This document shows, piece by piece, positions 56,844 to 64,000 of a stretch of 64,000 nucleotides of DNA; the first letter of the stretch is position 1; the number at the start of each line of letters is the position of its first letter. Origin of the DNA: Macrosoma leucophasiata (taxonomy: Eukaryota; Arthropoda; Insecta; Lepidoptera; Hedylidae); NCBI GenBank assembly GCA_036365455.1, contig JAWQUS010000017.1:2108001-2172000 (forward strand), given 5' to 3'. The translations under genes were made by a program, and so were the position numbers. Under the pieces are notes generated by a model, which saw nothing but the letters and a program-made list of their open reading frames with translations, did no database searches and was not told the origin of the DNA.

Positions 56844-57447
56844 AATATCCCCCTTTCTTTCTACCGCGCGGCGAATATGTGTGCTTGCGCCTGCTGTCGC
56901 CGCCTCTAGTCTATATGTATTATCTATGGGCGGCGCAGAGCGCTTGCGCGAATATGCGTGTGTGTTTATGTTACAGCGGGCTGCTGCTTTGAAACTAATT
57001 TGATATTCTTTCTTTCTATTAATTTAAAATAATTGTAATCAATCTGTGTAAAATTTTAAGTGTAATGTAAGTTGGTTTGGGTACGATATAGCGCAAGAAA
57101 TGTATATTGTATTTTACTATACATATAATTGATAGTACTTTTATACTGATAATTAAAATCGTGCAAAATGATTCCTTTATCATTCCAAAATATCAAAAAT
57201 GCACAACGTTAATATATTTATTCAAGTTCTCTCTTCTGCCAACATTCCCAGTGTTGCATTTATATGGTTATTTTCTGTCATTTCTAGACTTAACCGTTAT
57301 TTTACCTATTTATTGGATTCATATGTTTCAAGCCTGCCGTTCCCTAGAACACTTAGCTGAAGAATACATGCAACGCAACACCCACGATTCACATACGTTT
57401 GGTCTCATATTCATGGGCGAGTTCAACTCACACCTCCCCACGTTTTT

Positions 57448-57895
57448 AGGGTTCCGTACTAAACAAGGCACCCTTATAGTTTCGCCATCTCCGTCTGTCT
57501 GTCTGCCTGTCTGACTATCCGTGCGCGGTTTAGCGACTTGAAACTTGGCACAAGTATACACTTTAATCACGCTGACAAAGAGAGATAAGAGAGAATAAAA
57601 ACATGAAAAAAAAAACATTATTTAGGATACCTCCCCTACATGTAACGTGCGGATATATATTTTTTAACGTTACGGCAGTAATAGCTATATATAATGAAAT
57701 TAAAAGGAAAGCTATCACACTTAAGTTGGCTTTACAAGTTTGCGAGTAATAGTCGACCAAATGTATTTTACTCAAAAATTTCAAACACCTCAATAGAAAA
57801 TTTTTTTTTTTTCATTACATCTCTTACTCTGTAACTACGGAACCTTATACTGCGCGTGACCCGACACGCACTTGACCCGTTTTTATTCATCTGTC
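57448..57895 (+). repeat. Common moth interspersed repeat
   Basis: AGGGTTCCGTACTAAACAAG, CTGTCTGTCTGCCTGTCTG, TTGAAACTTGGCACAAG and the end CTACGGAACC / CGACACGCACTTGACCCG, a widespread lepidopteran pattern. Confidence 0.6.
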
Positions 57896-58237
57896 GTACT
57901 CTTGGACGAATTAGGGGATTGACATTCGAAGTATCAATTTCAGGGTACTTGATAAAATCTTTATCGGTTGACCTTAACAATGCATTAGGTTCTTGAAGTG
58001 CCCATACGCTCTAATGTTAGGAGGCTGTAACTGTCACTCTTAATCGTTTATCTACTTCACGAGATAATTGGAGAATCAGTCTTTAGGGTTTATGGAGCAA
58101 TAATAAAGTAATTAATTTGGTTAGTCGTTCAAAGCCGTAATGCCTTGAGCGTGGGTATAATGAAAATAGACGGATTGTGTAAATAGGTCCAAGTGTTTCA
58201 AATGATGTTTCACTGAAATATTGATCTAAGTTTTTTC

Positions 58238-58530
58238 TTTTTTTTATGTAATGAAAATGGCAAACAAGCATGCAGTTCACATTGATTTTAAGTGATTACT
58301 GCAGCCTATAGACACCCACACAAAGACCAGAGGTTAAAATTCAGAATGCAGATGTGTTACCACTTCTGAGGCCTAAGGTGTTATGCATCTGTGCCGGAAA
58401 TTACATGGCCGTATATTACCACCTGACCAGAACACGATAGTGCTGAACACTACCATTTAGCGGCAAGTAGACTAGGTAGTGCGGTGGTGCCCACGCTCGC
58501 AAGCTTCTTCACTAGAGCTCTACTACCAGT
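58238..58530 (-). repeat. Family A SINE-like copy
   Basis: Full minus copy from TTTTTTATGTAATG to GAGCTCTACTACCAG. Confidence 0.85.
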
Positions 58531-58597
58531 TTTTCCAAAGTCAGTTATGCTAATGGATGTTATTTCAGTGGAAATATGGTATGTACAATTTTTTTTA

Positions 58598-58748
58598 TGT
58601 CAGGAAGGTGGCAAACAAGCATGCAGCTCACATTGATCTTAAGTGATGACTGCAGCCTATAGACACCCACACATAGACCAAGGTCAAATGCAGATGCGTT
58701 ACCACTCCTGAGGCCTAAGGTATTATGCCTCTGTGCCGGAAATTATGC
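58598..58748 (-). repeat. Family A copy, truncated
   Basis: Second minus copy 70 bp after the previous one. It ends at GCCGGAAATTATGC, missing the 5' half. Confidence 0.8.
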
Positions 58749-58759
58749 ATCCATTATGA

Positions 58760-59875
58760 ATAATGCATCCTTATGTATCGACACATCGAAATTTTGGTTC
58801 CACTCGACGAGTTAGATTTAATAATGAAAATTTTGAGCAAGGCTAAACAAACTTTCCGACTAAAAGGTTTGAGATACTACGATAGATTTTTTATTGACAA
58901 TAGATAAATTGTATATTATTTAAAGTTGCATCGGCTACAGCGATTTCTAGAGTGCGTTCGTTATAGGCACGTAATATACGAGTATGACGAAAATATGACA
59001 ATGGAAGGAAAGTGAATTGTAATTATTTTTATCCCATTAATACATGTTAGTGATTTTTAAGTTTGGAGATGTGTCAATTTGGGTTAAAAAAAAAATCAGT
59101 CGTTCGTAACAGAAATTAAAATATACGTAAAAAATACATTGATAAATTATACGAATATTTATATGGATTCGGTATTTGTACAAGCTAGGACAACCATAAA
59201 AACATTTTTTCTAATAAATCACAACTAAACGTAATTTGCGTTGAAAAATCGAACTCCAATTAATCGATCTATCGTCGATTTGGATTATTTTTATTTATTT
59301 AATGCTTCCCACACCCACATTAAATCTAGTGAATTTATGTGTCGTGTCTCTTTTTAAACAAAATCCAAAAGTGTGTGTTTTATTTAACAATACCTTTGCA
59401 CATGTAAGGGACAGATGTGTTACACATGCATACAAACACCCGTTCGTAATACTTACCTACGTCGTACATTTCATATAAATACAGACATACTTACATTTGG
59501 CATAAAAACTATATTTTATAAGTACATAGCCTAAAAAACTTTAAACATGAAATAAAGCATAACCCCAAGTTATGCAGTAATATGGTTTAAAATATAAATA
59601 ATAATACACATAAACTTCAAAATAAAGAATATTTCATCTTTGTTATGCTGGGCCCAAGCTTGTATGGAACCGCATTCATCTCCTTTAAGTTGCTTTGCTT
59701 GCTTGTTTGATGCGCATCTCTAGTTCACAACAGATACAGATAATTTCTTCTCAGACCTCCAACAAGTTGTGCAACATTGATTGATTACGACATGAAGTGG
59801 CAGTGGTTTCATTTATCTCTCCAACTTTAATTACACACTGACATAATTAAGAAAACTGGATAATATTATGATCTC
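58760..59875. other. No gene seen
   Basis: AT-rich, short frames only, no repeat that I could place. Confidence 0.4.
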
Positions 59876-59879
59876 AACT

Positions 59880-60158
59880 CGTAGTAGAGCTCCAGTGACG
59901 GAGCTCGCGGGCGTAGGCACCACCGCATTACCTAATATACTTGCCGCAAAATGGTAGTGTTTAGCACTATCGTGTTCCGGTCAGGTGGTAATGTACGGCC
60001 CTGTAATTTCCGGCACAGAGGCATAACACCTTAGGCCTCAGGAGTGGTAACGCATCTGCATTTTGACCTTGGTCTTTGTGTGGGTGTCTATAGGCTGCAG
60101 TCATCACTTAACATCAATGTGAACTGCATGCTTGTTTGCCACTTCATTTACATAAAAA
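59880..60158 (+). repeat. Family A SINE-like copy, near consensus
   Basis: GTAGTAGAGCTCCAGTGACG to GCCACTTCATTTACATAAAAAA. Confidence 0.88.
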
Positions 60159-60577
60159 AAAAATCTATATACATGCTGCAAAAATTCGTCATACATATTT
60201 GGTATAATATTTTGGGTACCACACCTCGAAAAGAAAAACAATTAGAAAGAAAGAATTATTTTTTTATTGTTTGGTTATAAAGACCTGGAACGTACTTTTT
60301 TCATAATAAGAAAAAATAATTAAGAAAATACGAGTTGCGAGTTTATTTTCACTTTTCATATTAATAATGTGCCGCCATGGGACCAAGACCAAGCTAACGT
60401 AACTGGCGATTATGAGTGATTGCATGAACCATTGCATGAATGAAATGAATTCCTCTCTACCTTCCACTTCAGAGAGTGGCGATTCAGTTGTAAGGTTACC
60501 GACAGTACCTCATCACTTATCAAGATATTACATAGTCATTTACGTGGTTGGTTACCAAGAACCGTGGTTGGTTGAAG

Positions 60578-60935
60578 CGCGCATGGCCCAGCGGCTGGTG
60601 TAGATCGTAAGCGATCTGCTCGGTTAAGCACTACGGGCGCGGTCGTGTAGTGTGATGGGTGACCGCTAGTGGCAAATTAAATGCGCGTTTCCGTGCTTCG
60701 GAGGGCACGTTAAGCCGTCGGTCCCGGTTGCTATCGATGGATAGCAGTCGTTAAACCTTATCGGCGGCTTATGGGCGGTTTGAAAACATTCGACAGTGGG
60801 TTGGCCACTAATCCACCCACCTCCACCGATCCGCATTGGAGCAGCGTGGTGGAGTAAGCTCCAGGCCTCCCTCCAAAAAAAAGGGGAGAGACTCGTGCCC
60901 AGTAGTGGGACGTATAATGGGTTGCCATTATTATT
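60578..60935 (+). repeat. 5S-rRNA-derived SINE
   Basis: 60613-60667 follows the internal promoter of 5S rRNA: CGGTTAAGCACTACGGGCGC then TGATGGGTGACCGC. The body has GTGCTTCGGAGGGCACGTTA and GCCGTCGGTCCCGGTTGC, and the 3' end GTAGTGGGACGTATAATGGG then ATT units. It is not a functional 5S gene, because both terminal stems are replaced. Confidence 0.75.
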
Positions 60936-61099
60936 ATACCAAGAAAAAAAGCTTTACAAGGTACTACATAGCTACTTAAATCAACGTTATACCCGAACAG
61001 CAGAAGTAATATACAAGAGATAAAATGCAAAGCGTCCCACGTAAGGGCTATTGTAGCATTTTGTGTTCATTTTACGGCGTCTTCAAACGTTATTGTCAA

Positions 61100-61436
61100 T
61101 AAAAATGGCCTCCCTTCATCCGCGGCTTACACATCAATAGATTCGAATTTGTGAGGCAAAATAGCTGCTGTGTGGTTTTTTTTAACGTGCCCATAAAGAA
61201 TGTACATATTGAGTATAGAAAAAATGGAAGCGTCGTAAAGCAAATTGATTTTATGAATTTGACAGGTCGCGTCCTAAATCGTGCTAGTGAAGTTATTAGA
61301 AACGAATTCATAAAGTGTGTAAGTAGTGTGTGAGATATACTAGGCTGGAGCGCCTTCTGCGAATGCCCGGTGAAGTAGACTAGTGCCGTCTCGAGACAGG
61401 CCGCCTACGCAAAGCCCGAACTAAAAAAAAAAAAAA
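61100..61436 (+). other. Poly(A)-ended segment with a small open frame
   Basis: A 60-codon frame (61151-61333, including VHIEYRKNGSVVKQIDFMNL) is followed by GGCTGGAGCGCCTTCTGCG and a run of about 15 A. A retrotransposed sequence or LINE 3' end is likely. Product not recognised. Confidence 0.3.
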
Positions 61437-61504
61437 AGTTTGAGATATTTGGCTCATCATTTATGCGTAATTAATTATTGTATAGATACAATTATTAATT
61501 ACGT

Positions 61505-61748
61505 ACTGGAGCTCGCGGGCGTAGGCACCACCGCATTACCTAATATACTTGCCGCTTAATGGTAGTGTTCAGCACTATCGTGTTCCGGTCAGGTGGTAAT
61601 ATACGGCCCTGTAATTTCCGGCACAGAGGCATAACGCCTCAGGAGTGGTAACGCATCTGCATTTTGACCTCGGTCTTTGTGTGGGTGTCTCTAGGCTGCA
61701 GTCATCACTTAACATCAATGTGAACTGCATGATTGTTTGCCACTTCGG
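61505..61748 (+). repeat. Family A copy, 5' truncated
   Basis: Begins at ACTGGAGCTCGCGGGCGTAG and ends GTTTGCCACTTCGG. A stretch around CACCTTAGG is deleted. Confidence 0.82.
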
Positions 61749-62238
61749 TAAAATAATTCTAACTTTAATTTCAGTTTTTTACTTTTTTTTATAAATTTTT
61801 TGACGATAGTCCAACGTTCTCCAGTTATTTAGGTAAAAGTCTATTAAATTATTATATTGGCTTAAACTCAAAGTAAAGATTTGGATAAAATGATCTTTCT
61901 TCTGAACTTTTTGAATTGGATTTTTATTTCGCATACATTTTCCATACATTTAAATATTAAATCTCAAAAGGTACTTGTTCCAATTCCCTAAACACCTGTT
62001 TCAATGTATATAAAACTTAATGGAATATTTATTAGTCTGAGATTGAATATGAATAATCATTTCATATACTTTTATTTGAGTTTGTGATTAATTTTGAAGT
62101 GTAGATTCTTACTCGATGTAATTCTGGTTCTACGGCGTAGCGAAGACTGCGTAGATGATATCGTAGCCTGCGTAGCCATGGGCTACGTGAGCTTCGACTA
62201 CGAGGATCACAGTTTATTGAAATACACTCAATATTTCA

Positions 62239-62520
62239 CTGGTGGTAGAGCTCCAGTGACGGAGCTCGCGGGCGTAGGCACTACCGCATTACCTAATATA
62301 CTTGCCGCTAAATGGTAGTGTTCAGCACTATCGTGTTTCGGTCAGGTGGTAATGTACGGCCCTGTAATTTCAGGCACAGAGGCCATAACACCTTAGGCCT
62401 CAGGAGTGGCAGCGCATCTGCATTTTGACCTCTAGTCATTGTGTGGGTGTCTATAAGGCTGCAGTCATCACTTAACATCAATGTGAACTGCATGCTTGTT
62501 TGCCACTTTTATTACATTAA
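62239..62520 (+). repeat. Family A SINE-like copy
   Basis: CACTGGTGGTAGAGCTCCAG to TTTGCCACTTTTATTACATT and an A run. Confidence 0.87.
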
Positions 62521-62847
62521 AAAAAGTATATATATAAAAAAAACAATAATTGAAAAGTGTTCTAATACTATTTTAACATCACCCTCAATTGGATTTTCGT
62601 AAATATATACAATGTACAGACACGCGGGTTTTACTGTTTTATTATAGGTATATAAGAAGTCATGGTGTTCATTATACTGTTAAATAGAAAACGGTTCAGT
62701 CGCTTTTCAGCTTCCATGGCCTCGGGCCTTCCATAGACCGAGGTGACATTATGTCTGACAGCAGTTTGAAAAAATATTTTGTGCAGCTTCCTCCAACTAC
62801 AGCTTGTTTGTACTTTTACAAATACATCAAACTAACAACTGCCATAG

Positions 62848-63143
62848 TAGACTAGTGGTAGCAGGCCACTACTACTACGCTGGAGGTCCTGGGTTCGATT
62901 CCCGGGTCAGGGGCTATCAAAGATAATAGCTTAGAATCCTTTATTTCTAGTTCTATTGGGTTTTTTCCATTTTCTGGAAGTTTCCCAGTACCTCGGAGTT
63001 TGGTAATGTGCCCGGAGATGGCAACAGGCTTGCCACCTGGGCCAAAAACGTAACCGGCGAATCGTGGGTGTTTGCATGTATGCTTGAATGCATGCATTTA
63101 CCTCTGCCTACCCCTTCGGGGATTACAGGCGTGAAGTTACGTT
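62848..63143 (+). repeat. Family B tRNA-derived SINE
   Basis: TAGTGGTAGCAGGCCACTAC with the B box GGTTCGATTCCCGGGT, then GTACCTCGGAGTTTGGTAAT and the end CGGGGATTACAGGCGTGAAG. Confidence 0.85.
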
Positions 63144-63197
63144 ATCGAAACTAATATTAGCCAAATCGGCCTCCGTTATCGAGTTTTAGTGAGACTT

Positions 63198-63428
63198 TTT
63201 TTTTTTTATGTTATGGAAGTGGTAAACAAGCATGCAGTTCACATTGATGTTAAGTGATGACTGCAGCCTATAGACACCCACACAAAGACCAAGGTCAAAA
63301 TGCAGATGCGTTACCACTCCTGAGGCCTAAGGTCTTATGCCTCTGTGCCGGAAATTACAGGGCCATACATTACCACCTGACCGGAACACGATAGTGTTGA
63401 ACACTACCATTTAGCGGCAAGTATATTA
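63198..63428 (-). repeat. Family A copy, truncated
   Basis: Minus copy from TTTTTTTTATGTTATGG to TTTAGCGGCAAGTATATTAA; the 5' terminal 60 bp are missing. Confidence 0.85.
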
Positions 63429-63429
63429 A

Positions 63430-64000
63430 CTAAACTTAATTTCATTTACACCTGTAGAAAAAGAAAATGTATTATTTCAATACCGCTTTCAGTTCAACTC
63501 ATGGTCCACGCACCACGACTGTAATGCGAGGCATGGGGCAGGCGAGGGCGCGGCATGCAACATTCTTTCGTGCATAGCTCACAACAAACAACTGTTGTCA
63601 TGTTAACGTGTTGTTTGTTGCTTGCCGAGGGACATTGCGTTCTGACCAGGCTGTAAAATTTTAACCTATGACATGTTTGTGTCAGAGTTTGTATGCTCTG
63701 TTATTATTTTAGGTATTAAATCGCCCCCGGGAGAAGTAACGCGTTTGAGGTAAGGGTTCAATCAATCTGTTTAGGTTGCACAGTGAGCCAAAGAAACATA
63801 CACACTGACACTCGAAATTTATTAAACAAGCGTTGCGCTGAAATAGCATATACGGACGCAGAGCTGCGTAGTGACGCAGAAGCGGCAATGCTCTTTTGAA
63901 AACTTTTTTTGTTTATTTTTTTGGGTTACTTATCAAAGATGATTATTTAAGTAGGTTTTGCGTGAAAGAATAACAAACAAACATACGTATGTTTACGTAC
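63430..64000. other. No gene seen
   Basis: GC-richer around 63500-63660, but with no splice-bounded frame or repeat that I could identify. Confidence 0.4.

Noticed and set aside
60613..60667. Functional 5S rRNA gene
   Set aside because: Only the internal promoter region matches; the ends that form helix I are not 5S and a SINE body follows.
62094..62318. Plus frame with GTTCTACGGCGTAGCG, first read as a transporter fragment
   Set aside because: The resemblance to SLC6 WFYGV is a few residues in a different frame, and half of the frame is a family A repeat.

Overview
The window looks like a piece of a lepidopteran (moth or butterfly) nuclear genome. It is AT-rich, its genes are split by GT-AG introns, and it is packed with small non-autonomous repeats and non-LTR retrotransposon debris of the kind found in moths. 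The serotonin transporter exons are most like insect SerT. I see no bacterial operon, CRISPR array or viral genome.

Layout. (1) About 1086-5862, plus strand: the C-terminal 226 codons of a DEAD-box RNA helicase of the DDX56 type in five exons, ending with a stop at 5783-5785 and an AATAAA. Its N-terminal half lies upstream of the window. (2) About 8072-9102, minus strand: a possible three-exon gene that I do not recognise. (3) 9223-10518 and 18586-19880: two nearly identical mariner transposons, each with an uninterrupted 349-residue transposase. The third catalytic Asp is replaced by Asn in the first copy and intact in the second. (4) 14395-20909, minus strand: six exon-like blocks of an unrecognised gene with several hydrophobic segments and a proline/arginine-rich C-terminus. 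Mariner copy 2 lies in one of its introns. (5) 25586-52826, minus strand: a full serotonin transporter (SLC6A4/SerT) coding region in 12 coding exons whose phases all agree, giving 596 residues. Its third intron is 13.7 kb and full of transposable elements. (6) 53-64 kb: no host gene found; nested repeats, LINE fragments and SINEs.

Repeats dominate. One roughly 280-bp SINE-like family (called family A here) has about 25 full or partial copies in both orientations. Other families are a tRNA-derived SINE (family B), a second tRNA-like SINE with a CTTTCC-rich border (family C), a 5S-rRNA-derived SINE, a hairpin MITE (family H), a short MITE (family S), a repeat with internal tandem units (family T), three hAT-like elements with 8-bp target duplications, and RTE-like LINEs. 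Several are nested, which gives a relative order of insertion.

The two recognised genes have unrelated roles (ribosome biogenesis and serotonin reuptake). I see no evidence that the genes form one system. The strongest items for a second look are the mariner pair, the multi-level nested insertions, the unrecognised membrane-protein gene, the SINEs that share a module, and family A itself.
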